Part shown: in pieces, positions 47,476-56,985 of the stretch | Layout: every line of letters starts with the position of its first letter | Position numbering within the stretch: position 1 is the first letter of the stretch | Notes under the pieces: model-generated | The model's input: only the letters and a program-made list of their open reading frames with translations | Told to the model about the DNA's origin: nothing | Databases searched by the model: none | Made by a program: the position numbers and the translations under genes | NCBI GenBank assembly: GCA_041586735.1 | Contig: JBFGZQ010000016.1 | Coordinates: 1-64,000 of the forward strand | Origin: Motiliproteus sp041586735 | Lineage (GTDB): Bacteria; Pseudomonadota; Gammaproteobacteria; Pseudomonadales; Balneatricaceae | Length of the DNA: 64,000 nucleotides | Direction: 5' to 3'

Positions 47476-48945
47476 ATGGGTGAAGAGATTCTGATCAACT
47501 TTACCCCGATGGAAACTCGGGTGGCGGTGATTGAAAACGGCATGCTCCAAGAGGTCTACATTGAGCGGGCTGGGTGTAAAGGGATTGTCGGTAATATCTA
47601 TCAGGGAAAAGTCGTTAGGGTGTTGCCGGGGATGCAGGCAGCTTTTGTTGATATAGGGCTGGAACGAGCGGCTTTTATTCATGTGTCCGAACTGGCGCCT
47701 GACGGCAGCGCGGCTGAAGAATGGACTCCGGAGCCACCGATTGGATCGCTACTGCGGGAGGGTCAGTCGTTGGTCGTGCAGGTGACCAAAGACCCGATCG
47801 GGACTAAAGGTGCTCGGTTGACGACGCGGTTGTCTATTCCGTCGCGCTATCTGGTGTTTATGCCGGGGCGTGAGCATATTGGGGTGTCACAGAGGATCGA
47901 GAACCCAGAGGAGCGCCTGCGGCTTAAGGAGGTGGTTAGCACCGCATTGGCTATCGATCCTGATAGTAAGGGTGGCTTTATTTTGCGCACCGCGGCCGAA
48001 GGTTCTAGTGGTAAGGATGTTGAGGCGGATATTGCCTACCTCCGACGGCTCTGGGGTAAGGTGCAGGAGCGGATGGCCAGTCCCCAGGCGCCGCGGGTGA
48101 TCTATGAAGATCTGCCCTTACATATGCGTACCTTGCGTGATGTGGCGTTTCAGGGGTTGGAGCGCATTCGCATCGATTCCAAGGAGACGTTTCAGAAAGC
48201 CACCGAGTTTGTCGCCAGTCTGATTCCGGAGATCTCTGACCGACTCGAGTACTACCCGGGCGAGCGGCCTATCTTCGATCTGTATAGTGTAGAAGAGGAG
48301 ATTCAACGGGCCCTGGGTCGTAAGGTGGTGCTCAAGTCCGGTGGTTATCTGATCTTTGACCAGACCGAAGCGATGACCACCGTCGATGTCAATACCGGTG
48401 CCTATGTGGGCCACCGCAATCTCGAAGAGACGATCTTTAAGACCAATTTGGAAGCCGCTACCGCTATAGGTCGGCAATTACGGCTGCGTAATTTAGGCGG
48501 CATTATCATCATCGACTTTATCGATATGCTAGATCCAGAACATCGGCGTCAGGTGTTGCGCACGCTGGAGCGGGTAGTTGAAAAGGATCATGTCAAGAGC
48601 CGCTTGACGGAAGTGTCCGAGCTGGGGCTGGTCGAGATGACCCGTAAGCGTACCCGTGAAAGTTTAGAGCAGTTGCTCTGCGAGCCCTGTAGCCAGTGCC
48701 AGGGGCGCGGTACGATCAAAACACCGGAAACGGTGTGTTATGAAATTTTTCGTGAAATTCTGCGTGAAGCACGTGCTTATGATGCCGATGCGTATATGGT
48801 GATCGCCTCGCAGTCGGTGGTTGATCGCTTGCAAGACGAGGACTCCGGCAACGTCGCCGAACTTGAAGTGTTTATCGGCAAAACGATTCAGTTTCAGGTT
48901 GATCCTTTGTATTCCACCGAGTTGTTTGATGTGGTGCTGCGGTAG
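47476..48945 (+). CDS. rng: Ribonuclease G
   Basis: 489 residues from the ATG with GGGAG about 8 nt upstream, giving MGEEILINFTPMETRVAVIE as in E. coli RNase G; an in-frame ATG 11 codons earlier has no ribosome site. S1-type RNA-binding domain about 36-120 (GNIYQGKVVRVLPGMQAAFVDIG), the RNase E/G catalytic core with the aspartates in TTVDVNTG and IIIDFIDM, and the zinc-link cysteines CEPCSQCQGRG. Matures 16S rRNA 5' ends and degrades RNA. Confidence 0.96.
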   Translation: MGEEILINFTPMETRVAVIENGMLQEVYIERAGCKGIVGNIYQGKVVRVLPGMQAAFVDIGLERAAFIHVSELAPDGSAAEEWTPEPPIGSLLREGQSLVVQVTKDPIGTKGARLTTRLSIPSRYLVFMPGREHIGVSQRIENPEERLRLKEVVSTALAIDPDSKGGFILRTAAEGSSGKDVEADIAYLRRLWGKVQERMASPQAPRVIYEDLPLHMRTLRDVAFQGLERIRIDSKETFQKATEFVASLIPEISDRLEYYPGERPIFDLYSVEEEIQRALGRKVVLKSGGYLIFDQTEAMTTVDVNTGAYVGHRNLEETIFKTNLEAATAIGRQLRLRNLGGIIIIDFIDMLDPEHRRQVLRTLERVVEKDHVKSRLTEVSELGLVEMTRKRTRESLEQLLCEPCSQCQGRGTIKTPETVCYEIFREILREARAYDADAYMVIASQSVVDRLQDEDSGNVAELEVFIGKTIQFQVDPLYSTELFDVVLR

Positions 48946-48951
48946 CCGCTG

Positions 48952-51900
48952 ATGCTGTTGCAGCGCCGCCCTGTCCATCACCACCTCCATCGCCTCCGTC
49001 GCGGGATCATCGTCGGCTGTATCGGGTTGATCCTGGTGTTGGCCGTTACTTTGTCAGCGGGCCGCTGGCTGCTGCTGAACCTGATGGATTATAAGTCTAA
49101 TCTGGAGCTGTTGATCAGCGATGCGCCCTCTTATCAGGTTAGTATCGGTGAGTTACGGGGGCGTTGGCTTGGTTTTTCCCCACGCATAGAGGCCAGCTCG
49201 GTCAGGGTCACTCTTGAGGGAGGGCCGCAGATCTATGTAGACAGGATGGAGCTACAACTAGACCTCCTGCGTTCGCTGTGGCACACCGAGGTGGTCTTTC
49301 GCCAGGTCCTGCTCGATCAGCTGGACCTATCCCTGTATCGGAGTCGGGAGCGGGGCTGGGGTCTGGCTGACCAGGTAACGACGCGTCCTACGAGTCCAGC
49401 ATCCGATCATTCCCAGGGCAGTCTGTTACCGCTGCTACAAAGACTTCTTACCCAACAAGAGCTGGAGATTCGCAATGCGCGGGTGCAGGTGCAGTTCGAT
49501 CAGCACGAACCCCTGGCGCCGCAGTTGATCAACCTGAAACTTCAACATCAGGGCAATAACTATGCGTTACTAGGGCAGTTGGTGCCGGGTTTAGAGGCGC
49601 CGGTGGAGGTGCGGGCGGTGCTACACGGCCTGCCTGGCGAGGCCGGATTTAGTTCTGAATTTTACTTCAAAGCCCCCAATCTGGATCAGCATTTTTGGGG
49701 ACAGTTTGTCAGCGACGCTCAGCAATTGCCGCAACAGTTTATTTTGGGCGCCGAAGTCTGGGGGCATTGGCGCCCCGATGGCCAGCACCGGCTGCAAGGG
49801 CGGATCAGTGTTCCGCAACTGGCGTGGCAGCAGCAGAACCGGCAGCTGAGCATTGCCGAGGCGGGGTTGCACTTTAATGCGGCCTTCGATGGCCTGCAGC
49901 AGGGTGAGTTGGCACTGACCGAGTTGCAGGGGACTATTGATGGCGTGGCCCTGCCCTTGACACGGCTGTCGCTGCGTAAACAGGGCGCGGAGTGGTCCTT
50001 TTCCAGCGATAAGTTAACGCTGGAACCGCTGTGGCAGATCATCAATAACTCGTCGCTGGTGACGGATAGCTTAAAACAACGTCTGGCTGGACTGGATCCA
50101 ATCGGTGCGCTGGGTAATCCGAGCTTGGTGCTGCATCCGGCCACCAACACCGAACCTGCCCGCTTTGATTTTAGTGCCGACCTGCAGCGGGTGGGTGTGT
50201 CTCCTTGGCAGGGAGCGCCTGGCATACAGGGTGTCAGTGGCCTATTGCAGGTCGATACTGCAGGAGGGCGGGTTGATTTTATCGCTCAGCAGTTCAGCCT
50301 GAATTTTCCGCAGCTATATAGCCAAGGCTGGCAGTTTGATCGTGCTCAAGGGGTGGTGAGTTGGGCGCTGAATTCGCAAGGGGTGCAGGTCCGCAGTCAG
50401 CATCTACAGATTGAGGATGAACAGCTGCACGCCAATGGCCGGTTCAGTCTGGATCTGCCTGCTGCGCCGCATCCGCATCCGCAACAACCGCAACAACCGC
50501 AACAACCGCAACAACCGCAACAACCGCAACAGGGTCGGCTGGTATTGATGATCGGCATGCAGGACGCCGATGCGTCTTTAGCGCCGCAGTTTGTTCCCGA
50601 TAAGCTGGTTTCTCAGCCACTGCACCATTGGTTGCAGGCGGCTGTGCGAGGCGGACAGATTACTAGCGGCGGGGTGCTGGTCGATACGCCTTTGCGTGCC
50701 CCGGATGGCGGCGAGCCGGCTGCCACGGTGCAACTGTTTTTTCATGCCGATCAAGCCTCGGTACAGTATCAGCCTGAGTGGCCGGCAGTGACCCAGGCGA
50801 ATCCGTTTATTTTGATCAAAGGTAGCGAGCTGCTGGTTGAGATTCCGAGTGGCCAGCTGTTAGGGACCGATTTGAGCCAAGGGCGAGTCTATCTGCCTGC
50901 GCACAGCTCGGTGTTGCAGATCGAAGCGGATCTGGATGGTCCTGCTGCGGATATTCGCTCAGTGCTGGTCGACAGCCCCTTGCGGGAGGTACTGGGTGAG
51001 GCGCTGCAGCCCTGGCAACTAGAGGGTGTGAGCCATTCGCACTTAGCGTTAGGGGTTGATCTACAGGATCCACAGCGCTCCTTGATTAGGGTCGAATCCA
51101 CGCTGCGTGATGGCTTGCTCTCCAATGCCAGCTTGGGGCTGGATTTTAGCCAGCTAGCGGGAACCTTGCGTTACCATGAGCGTGACGGGCTTTCGTCGGG
51201 GCGTATCAGTGGCAGTCTGCTCGGTCAGCCGTTGCAGGCTGATATGGTCACCGAGCCTTATCAACAGGGTTCGCGCACTTCGATTCGTGGCAGTGGTTGG
51301 ATGGGAATTGAACCCCTTAAGCACTGGTTGCAGCTGCCGCTGTTGCAGTACCTTGAGGGTGAAACCCAATATCAGGCCCGTGTGGATCTTTGCCCGACCA
51401 CCACCGGGTGTTCGAACCTGCGTATCGACAGCCAGTTACGGGGGATCAGCGCTCAATTCCCTGCGCCCTTTGCTAAAACGGCCGAGCAATCGCAACCGTT
51501 GGCAGTCGATATCAGCCTGATCGACAGCCCTCATCTGCGGCTGCGTTACATGCAGCAGCTCGATGTCGCGATGCCCATTTCAACCCCCTTTAGCGGTGCT
51601 GAAGTGGTGCTCGGTAGCCACCAGCGTCCGGCGCTGAGCCGCGGTGATGGTTTGTGGATTCGAGGGCAGCTGGATGTGCTGGCGGTAGAGCCTTGGCAGG
51701 CGTTCATTAGCCGTGCCTTTATCGATTCCGATCGCTCTGCAACCGGCTTGGCTGCGCAGGATGCCGAGCCGACGGCGCTTCTTAAGCAGGTGCAGCTCGG
51801 CATCGGTCGACTGGATCACGCGGCATTCCCGGTTGAATCACTACAGCTGCTGCTGACCCCGGGAGTAGAGAGTTGGGAGCTTGCTCTGGATAGCCCGATG

Positions 51901-52902
51901 ATTCGGGGGCGGGTGTCTTTACCTGTTGAACAAGGCGTTACACGAGTCGAGTTAGAGCACCTTAATATGCCTCGCTCTAACCCTGGGGCGATTACCGAGC
52001 CGGTCCCTGTCACTCCGTTTGATCTCAGCCAGGATCCGTTGCTGGATTTTGATCCCCGTACGCTGCCTGCTACCCAGGTGAGTATCAGTGCTTTGCGTTA
52101 CGGTGAACGGCATCTTGGGCGTTGGCGCTTTGAATTACAGCCGAACCCTAATGGTCTGTTGATTAAAGGCATCGATGCGCAGGTCGGCAGTTTAGGGGTG
52201 GTTGCGGATCTCGATTGGGGTTATCAAAATAAACATCATAATAGTCACCTCGATGTCAGTATCAGTACCGCCGATCTGGGCGCGATGATGCAGGAGTGGG
52301 GTGCGACGCCCAATGTCTCGACAGCATCGGCTCAGCTGAGTGGCCAGTTCAGCTGGCAGGGGTCACCACTGGCATTTAATCGGGATACCTTGGATGGCGA
52401 AACCCGGTTGCAGCTCAACAACGGCAGGATACGCAATAGCGGTGGAGGTACTCAGGTAGTGAAAATATTCAGTCTGTTTAATACCAGTACCCTGTGGCGC
52501 CGTTTGAGTTTGGATTTTTCAGATCTTGCTAAGGATGAGATCAGCTTCGATAGCATCTCGGGTCAGTATCGAATCAGTGATGCGCTAGCCACCAGCGTGG
52601 TACCGCTGACCGTCGTTGGGCCAACCATCGGTCTGGAATTTGATGGTACGGTCGATCTTTATAATGAAACCCTCAATCAACAGATGCTGGTGAGTTTGCC
52701 GATTAGTGAAAACTTGCCGATAGCCGCCGTGTTCTTGGCGACCCCGCAGATCGCTGGGGCAGTGTTTTTAGTAGAGAAACTGATCGGCAAACAGCTTCGT
52801 AGGTTTACCTCGGTCCGTTATCGTATCCAGGGGCCGTGGAGCGATCCGCAAATGGAGCTGATTAAGCCCGATGTGCAGCAGCAGATGAATATTGAAGACT
52901 AA
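48952..52902 (+). CDS. yhdP: YhdP/AsmA-like large membrane-anchored protein
   Basis: 1316 residues with an N-terminal membrane anchor (about 18-45) and a very long periplasmic beta-rich body (YhdP/DUF3971 region, AsmA-like C terminus with LDFSDLAKDEISFDSISGQYRISDG-type ending near 1190-1215). By homology with E. coli YhdP, a bridge that moves phospholipid to the outer membrane. A Pro-Gln-Gln repeat interrupts it near residue 510. It starts 6 nt after rng. Confidence 0.9.
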   Translation: MLLQRRPVHHHLHRLRRGIIVGCIGLILVLAVTLSAGRWLLLNLMDYKSNLELLISDAPSYQVSIGELRGRWLGFSPRIEASSVRVTLEGGPQIYVDRMELQLDLLRSLWHTEVVFRQVLLDQLDLSLYRSRERGWGLADQVTTRPTSPASDHSQGSLLPLLQRLLTQQELEIRNARVQVQFDQHEPLAPQLINLKLQHQGNNYALLGQLVPGLEAPVEVRAVLHGLPGEAGFSSEFYFKAPNLDQHFWGQFVSDAQQLPQQFILGAEVWGHWRPDGQHRLQGRISVPQLAWQQQNRQLSIAEAGLHFNAAFDGLQQGELALTELQGTIDGVALPLTRLSLRKQGAEWSFSSDKLTLEPLWQIINNSSLVTDSLKQRLAGLDPIGALGNPSLVLHPATNTEPARFDFSADLQRVGVSPWQGAPGIQGVSGLLQVDTAGGRVDFIAQQFSLNFPQLYSQGWQFDRAQGVVSWALNSQGVQVRSQHLQIEDEQLHANGRFSLDLPAAPHPHPQQPQQPQQPQQPQQPQQGRLVLMIGMQDADASLAPQFVPDKLVSQPLHHWLQAAVRGGQITSGGVLVDTPLRAPDGGEPAATVQLFFHADQASVQYQPEWPAVTQANPFILIKGSELLVEIPSGQLLGTDLSQGRVYLPAHSSVLQIEADLDGPAADIRSVLVDSPLREVLGEALQPWQLEGVSHSHLALGVDLQDPQRSLIRVESTLRDGLLSNASLGLDFSQLAGTLRYHERDGLSSGRISGSLLGQPLQADMVTEPYQQGSRTSIRGSGWMGIEPLKHWLQLPLLQYLEGETQYQARVDLCPTTTGCSNLRIDSQLRGISAQFPAPFAKTAEQSQPLAVDISLIDSPHLRLRYMQQLDVAMPISTPFSGAEVVLGSHQRPALSRGDGLWIRGQLDVLAVEPWQAFISRAFIDSDRSATGLAAQDAEPTALLKQVQLGIGRLDHAAFPVESLQLLLTPGVESWELALDSPMIRGRVSLPVEQGVTRVELEHLNMPRSNPGAITEPVPVTPFDLSQDPLLDFDPRTLPATQVSISALRYGERHLGRWRFELQPNPNGLLIKGIDAQVGSLGVVADLDWGYQNKHHNSHLDVSISTADLGAMMQEWGATPNVSTASAQLSGQFSWQGSPLAFNRDTLDGETRLQLNNGRIRNSGGGTQVVKIFSLFNTSTLWRRLSLDFSDLAKDEISFDSISGQYRISDALATSVVPLTVVGPTIGLEFDGTVDLYNETLNQQMLVSLPISENLPIAAVFLATPQIAGAVFLVEKLIGKQLRRFTSVRYRIQGPWSDPQMELIKPDVQQQMNIED
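50479..50532 (+). repeat. 9-bp tandem repeat coding (Pro-Gln-Gln)6 within yhdP
   Basis: Five perfect CCGCAACAA units and one CCGCAACAG unit, preceded by CCGCATCCGCAT. It adds an unstructured PQQ linker. Copy-number change stays in frame. Confidence 0.95.
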
Positions 52903-52934
52903 TCTTTGCATCTAATTTTTGTTGGAGGAAACCC

Positions 52935-53627
52935 GTGTCCACAGAGTCAAGGCAGTCCACTAGTCTATCCACCGGGGCGGTACCCACACCGGCGACCCCT
53001 GCTTTATTTCGCAAAACATTTGCGGTCGGCCCGCTGCAGTGTAACTGCACACTGCTGGGAGATACCCGCAGTGGTAAAGCGATTGTGATCGATCCGGGTG
53101 GTGATGCGGCTAAGATTTTGGCCGAGTTGCAGGCTAATAATCTGCAGTTGGTGGCTATTTATCATACCCATGCCCATCTCGATCACGTACTCGCCGCCGG
53201 TGAACTGAAGCTGAAAACTGGGGCTTCGATCTATCTGCACGCGGCCGATAATTTTCTCTGGGATATGATCGAGCAGCAATGCCAGATGTTTGGGGTACCC
53301 TATATCCCGCAGCCCGATCCGGATGTGGCGATTGTTGATGATCAGGATCTCGGTTGCTGTGGCGGGGTGGCGATTCATACCCCTGGGCATTCGCCGGGTT
53401 CAACCAGCTTCTGGTTTGAAGAGGCTAAACTGTTGGTGGCGGGTGATACCCTGTTCCGCGGCTCTATTGGTCGTACGGATCTGTGGGGAGGGGATTACCA
53501 GCAGATTGAAAAATCAATCAAAGAGCGACTCTATCGTCTCGATGATGAGGCCTTGGTGATCACCGGCCACGGTCCTACGACCACCATCGGCGATGAACGT
53601 CAGGGCAATGCGGTTGTTCGCGGTTAA
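52935..53627 (+). CDS. Metallo-beta-lactamase-fold hydrolase (glyoxalase II-like)
   Basis: 230 residues, GTG start with GGAGG 6 nt upstream. The metal motif HTHAHLDH (about residues 76-83), HTPGHSPGST and GDTLFRGSIGRTD, and the C-terminal TGHGPTTTIGDER are the YcbL/GloB-like pattern. A likely thioesterase such as hydroxyacylglutathione hydrolase type II; the substrate is not determined. An N-terminal about 20-residue polar extension is unusual. Confidence 0.9.
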   Translation: MSTESRQSTSLSTGAVPTPATPALFRKTFAVGPLQCNCTLLGDTRSGKAIVIDPGGDAAKILAELQANNLQLVAIYHTHAHLDHVLAAGELKLKTGASIYLHAADNFLWDMIEQQCQMFGVPYIPQPDPDVAIVDDQDLGCCGGVAIHTPGHSPGSTSFWFEEAKLLVAGDTLFRGSIGRTDLWGGDYQQIEKSIKERLYRLDDEALVITGHGPTTTIGDERQGNAVVRG

Positions 53628-53650
53628 GCTATACAGAGGATACATGGATC

Positions 53651-54526
53651 ATGACTGAGGCTGTTATGACGGACGTTGCTAAGGGTGCGGTTACTATGAA
53701 CAGAGTCGCAATGATTCAGCTGGTTAGCGGTAAGCTGTTACAGCATAACCTAGAGCGTGCCGGGCACTGGATCGCGGAAGCGGCTGCTGCAGGCGCTAAA
53801 TTAGTGTTACTGCCTGAAAATTTTGCGGTCTTTGATGCCTCCGCGCTGCTGGAGCAAGGGCGCAAAGAACTCGGCATAGAGGGGCCGGTGCGTCAGTTTA
53901 TTATCCAGCAGGCGCGTAAGCAGGGTGTGTGGATCGTGGCCGGGTCGATCCCGGTTAGCAGCAGCGACGGCCGGCGGGTGCGGTCCGCCTGTTTTGTTGT
54001 CGATGACCAGGGGGTTGAGCAGGCGCGTTACGATAAGGTGCATCTGTTTGACGTCGATGTTGCCGATAACCAGGGCAGTTATCGGGAGTCGGATCAGATA
54101 GAGCCGGGGAACCAGGTGGTGGTGGTGGATACGCCTGTTGGGCGGCTGGGGCTGTCGATCTGTTATGATCTGCGCTTCCCCGAACTCTATCAAAAGCTGG
54201 TCGAGCAGGGCGCGCAGTTAATCAGTGTTCCCGCGGCGTTTACCCAGCTTACCGGCGAGGCACACTGGGAGGTGTTGCTACGTGCGCGAGCCATAGAGAC
54301 CCAGTGCTACGTGCTGGCTGCCAATCAGGGCGGGGTCCATAACGGCCGTCGTGAAACCTTTGGTCATTCGATGGTTGTCGATCCCTGGGGGGCTGTTTTA
54401 GGCTGCCAGGAAAAAGGCGAAGGGCTGGTGCTGGCCGACATCGATCTGCATCGAGTTGCAGAGTTGCGTCACAAGATGCCTCTCCAGCGGCATCGTAGAG
54501 GGCTCAGCTACTGTGCGCTTGAATAG
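53651..54526 (+). CDS. Nitrilase-family amidase (Nit/deaminated glutathione amidase type)
   Basis: Up to 291 residues; starts at 53651, 53666 or 53696 are all possible, and 53666 has the best ribosome site (GAGG 5-6 nt away). The Glu-Lys-Cys triad is visible: LLPENFAVF, YDKVHLFDVDV and LSICYDLRFPE. The family removes the amide from by-products such as deaminated glutathione. Typical neighbour of yhdP in gammaproteobacteria. Confidence 0.93.
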   Translation: MTEAVMTDVAKGAVTMNRVAMIQLVSGKLLQHNLERAGHWIAEAAAAGAKLVLLPENFAVFDASALLEQGRKELGIEGPVRQFIIQQARKQGVWIVAGSIPVSSSDGRRVRSACFVVDDQGVEQARYDKVHLFDVDVADNQGSYRESDQIEPGNQVVVVDTPVGRLGLSICYDLRFPELYQKLVEQGAQLISVPAAFTQLTGEAHWEVLLRARAIETQCYVLAANQGGVHNGRRETFGHSMVVDPWGAVLGCQEKGEGLVLADIDLHRVAELRHKMPLQRHRRGLSYCALE

Positions 54527-54538
54527 CCCGTTCAAGGG

Positions 54539-55081
54539 CTACCAGAGCATCCGCTTTAGGGTGCCATCGCCATCCATAAATTGATGCTTCAAGGCCGCTG
54601 CTGCATGCAGTCCGGTGAGTGCTAAGGTCCCGTATGCCAGATACTCATGGGTGCTGATCGCGATGTCCCGCCAAGCGTCGCTGATCTCGATCAGTGCCGG
54701 AACCTCAAACCAGCCTAGCAGATCTATGCCATCACCGGCAGAGGTAGAGATCAGGTAGCCGCTGACGGGGATGATCAGCATCAGCCCCAGCAATAATCGA
54801 TGCACCGTACTCGACGCCCAGGCCTGCCAAGCCGGAAGTGGCGCCGCGGCGGCAGGTTGGACATTAACGATAAACCAGAGCACTTTACAGACCGCCAGCG
54901 TCAGTGCCAGCATGCCGAAGGCCTTATGGTACTGCAGGCTGTCGTGATAATTGGGATCGTAGTAGCTGAGATCGACCATGTACCAGCCCAGGGCTATCAG
55001 CCCCAGGATATGCAGCGCCACCAGCCAATGCAGAAGCCGAGTGAGCCAGCCAAAGCTGCTGCGGGTGTTGGTTATCGCCAT
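54539..55081 (-). CDS. Cytochrome b561
   Basis: 180 residues with four membrane segments and the haem-ligand histidines of bacterial b561: LLHWLVALHIL (helix 1), LQYHKAFGML (helix 2) and LTGLHAAAALKHQF (helix 4). It transfers electrons in the inner membrane, probably from quinol. It is convergent with the nitrilase-family gene, sharing a TAGCCC/GGGCTA hairpin at the junction. It follows yceI by 38 nt, and the b561-YceI pair is common; they may act together. Confidence 0.94.
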   Translation of the reverse strand: MAITNTRSSFGWLTRLLHWLVALHILGLIALGWYMVDLSYYDPNYHDSLQYHKAFGMLALTLAVCKVLWFIVNVQPAAAAPLPAWQAWASSTVHRLLLGLMLIIPVSGYLISTSAGDGIDLLGWFEVPALIEISDAWRDIAISTHEYLAYGTLALTGLHAAAALKHQFMDGDGTLKRMLW

Positions 55082-55119
55082 GATCGATCCCTGTGCTGTT
55101 TGCGGTGCTATTTATTGCA

Positions 55120-55680
55120 CTATTTATTGCGGACGCCTTCCAGATTAAATTGCATTTCCACCACTTCTGCCGCAGGTCCTAGGTCGTAGCTAATGCCAAA
55201 ATCGGAGCGCTTGAGGTTATAGGTGCCGACAAAGCCTGCCCGGTATCCCCCCCAAGGATCTTTGCCTTCACCCAGCTTAGATATTTCGATGCTGATGGGT
55301 TTGGTAACACCGTGCAGGGTCAACTCACCGTTTAAGTTTTTGCCATCGAAACTGCTGCTTTTGAAACTGGCGGTGGGGTACTTGCTGACATCGAGGAAAT
55401 CATCGCTGCGTAGGTGTTTATCGCGTTCCGCATGGTTGCTATCGACGCTGGCGGTGTTGACGTTGATGATAATGTTGCTGCTGGCTTCGTTGTTGGCATC
55501 GTAATCGAAGCTGCCGTTGACATCGTTAAAGCGCCCGTGGAGCCAGCTGAGTCCCAGGTGTTTGACCCGAAAGGTGATAAAGGTGTGGGCAGGGTCTAGG
55601 GTGTATTGCGCGGCATTGGCAAACTGATTGCTAACGCCTGTTGAGGCAACGATAGCCGCGACGAGTAGGGCTTTTTTCAT
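55120..55680 (-). CDS. yceI: YceI-family periplasmic lipid-binding protein
   Basis: 186 residues from the ATG with AAGGA 8 nt upstream. Signal peptide about 1-23 (SNQFANAAQ); the mature protein has YTLDPAHTFITFRVKHLGLSWLHGRFNDVNG, the loop with DSNHAERDKHLRSDDF, and FKSSSFDGKNLNGELTLHGVTKPIS. YceI proteins are lipocalin-like and bind isoprenoid-type lipids. The cytochrome b561 gene follows directly. Confidence 0.95.
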   Translation of the reverse strand: MKKALLVAAIVASTGVSNQFANAAQYTLDPAHTFITFRVKHLGLSWLHGRFNDVNGSFDYDANNEASSNIIINVNTASVDSNHAERDKHLRSDDFLDVSKYPTASFKSSSFDGKNLNGELTLHGVTKPISIEISKLGEGKDPWGGYRAGFVGTYNLKRSDFGISYDLGPAAEVVEMQFNLEGVRNK

Positions 55681-55893
55681 AATCAGATCCTTATTGTCAA
55701 TCACAGAAGGGACAGCGTAGGAATAAGATAGGCTAAGAACTGAGGGTATACAATGGCTGTTGAATTAAACGGATTGTTTCGTTTTTGTGAATAATTGGTC
55801 GGGACCCGCAGGCGGATTTTTTTGGACTCGAGATCAGCCACCTGCTGCTGGCGACTGATCACATCATCGGGACCTTAGGCGGGATGGTTGGCG

Positions 55894-56412
55894 CTATTCA
55901 CGGTTGTTATCCAGTTCGCGGATATATTTGAATAGCTTCCTGGCGCTGGCAGGAGGCTTATTGAGTTCGGCTTCTTTGCGGGTGTTACGGACCAGTTGTC
56001 GCAGGTGTTGCCGATCGGCATCGGGATACTCCAGGGTGAAATCATTGAGTTGCTCATCATCAGCGATCAGTCGGTCACGCCAGCGTTCCAGGTTATGAAA
56101 GTACTGGGTATAGGCCTGCGTACCGGCTTCCTGAGTGTCTATTGCCAGTTGGATCTGTCGAGGGTCTACGTCGCGCATCAGTTTGCCAATATATTGCAGA
56201 TGACGGCGTTTGGCTTCGTGCTGCTTAAGGCGTAATGCTTCGCGAAGCGCCGCCCTTAACTCGTCACTTAACGGCAGTTTGTCGAGAAACTCTGGTTTCT
56301 GACTGATCAGCTTGGCACCGAGCTTTTGTAGCGCCTCCACTTCACGTTTAATCTGAGTTTTGCTCTTATAGTCTTCATCATGCTGTTCTATATCATCGAA
56401 CCGGTCGCTCAT
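55894..56412 (-). CDS. yjgA: Ribosome-associated protein YjgA (DarP)
   Basis: 172 residues, highly charged and helical, with the DUF615 features KSKTQIKREVEALQKLGAKLI, DKLPLSDELRAALREAL, KRRHLQYIGKLMRDVD and WRDRLI. Involved in 50S ribosome assembly in E. coli. The proteobacterial consensus is well conserved. Confidence 0.94.
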   Translation of the reverse strand: MSDRFDDIEQHDEDYKSKTQIKREVEALQKLGAKLISQKPEFLDKLPLSDELRAALREALRLKQHEAKRRHLQYIGKLMRDVDPRQIQLAIDTQEAGTQAYTQYFHNLERWRDRLIADDEQLNDFTLEYPDADRQHLRQLVRNTRKEAELNKPPASARKLFKYIRELDNNRE

Positions 56413-56712
56413 GACAGCCTCGTGCAGTCAAATGGATTAGCCGTAGCAGGGTGCGGCAATGCCTAATAAAGAAGGAGATGCTCACTACATCTGTTACGGA
56501 GGTAAGGATAACACCTCCAGCAAGTGCTGGATCTATTCCTGGCGGTTTTCGTCGTAAAGAGCACGGCTCGGTGCGCTAACGAGCTGTTTTGGGTAGCGGT
56601 CGATGCGGGATGTTTTAGGTGTGCTTGGCCCGAGCTCCAGCCGCTAGTTGTTTAGCGGGGGGTATTAGTCGGGGTTAGCGTGCAGGGCGATAGACGGGCT
56701 GTTATTCACCTT
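56413..56712. other. Intergenic region between ptsO and yjgA
   Basis: 300 nt without a gene. A stem CCGCTA/TAGCGG (56641-56658) lies about 55 nt past ptsO and may end that operon, although no T run follows. The rest should carry the yjgA promoter; nothing specific stands out. Confidence 0.4.
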
Positions 56713-56982
56713 CTACTCACCTTCGCCAAAATAGTCATTGATCAGGTCTTCTAGAGCCGCTAGTGCATCCGCTTCATCTTCGCCATCGGCCGTCACGGTG
56801 AGCACGGTGCCTTTGGATGCCGCGAGCATCATCACTGACATGATGCTCTTGGCATCCACGGCGCGACCATCACGGATCAATTGAATGCGGCTGGAAAAAT
56901 TGCTGCTAACGCCGATCAGCTTCGCTGTCGCACGGGCGTGTAGTCCTAGCTTGTTGATGATCGTTAACTGCTTTTCGATCAT
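56713..56982 (-). CDS. ptsO: NPr, phosphocarrier protein of the nitrogen PTS
   Basis: 89 residues, HPr fold. Phosphorylation histidine H15 in NKLGLHARATAK and the S46 region KSIMSVMMLAASKG are present. It lies with rapZ, ptsN, hpf and rpoN, the usual nitrogen-PTS cluster, hence NPr. It starts 3 nt after rapZ. Confidence 0.94.
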   Translation of the reverse strand: MIEKQLTIINKLGLHARATAKLIGVSSNFSSRIQLIRDGRAVDAKSIMSVMMLAASKGTVLTVTADGEDEADALAALEDLINDYFGEGE

Positions 56983-56985
56983 GCA

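Noticed and set aside
54524..54541. TAGCCC/GGGCTA hairpin between the nitrilase-family gene and cytochrome b561 as a strong terminator
   Set aside because: Only six base pairs and no T run on either strand; mentioned only as a possible weak shared end.
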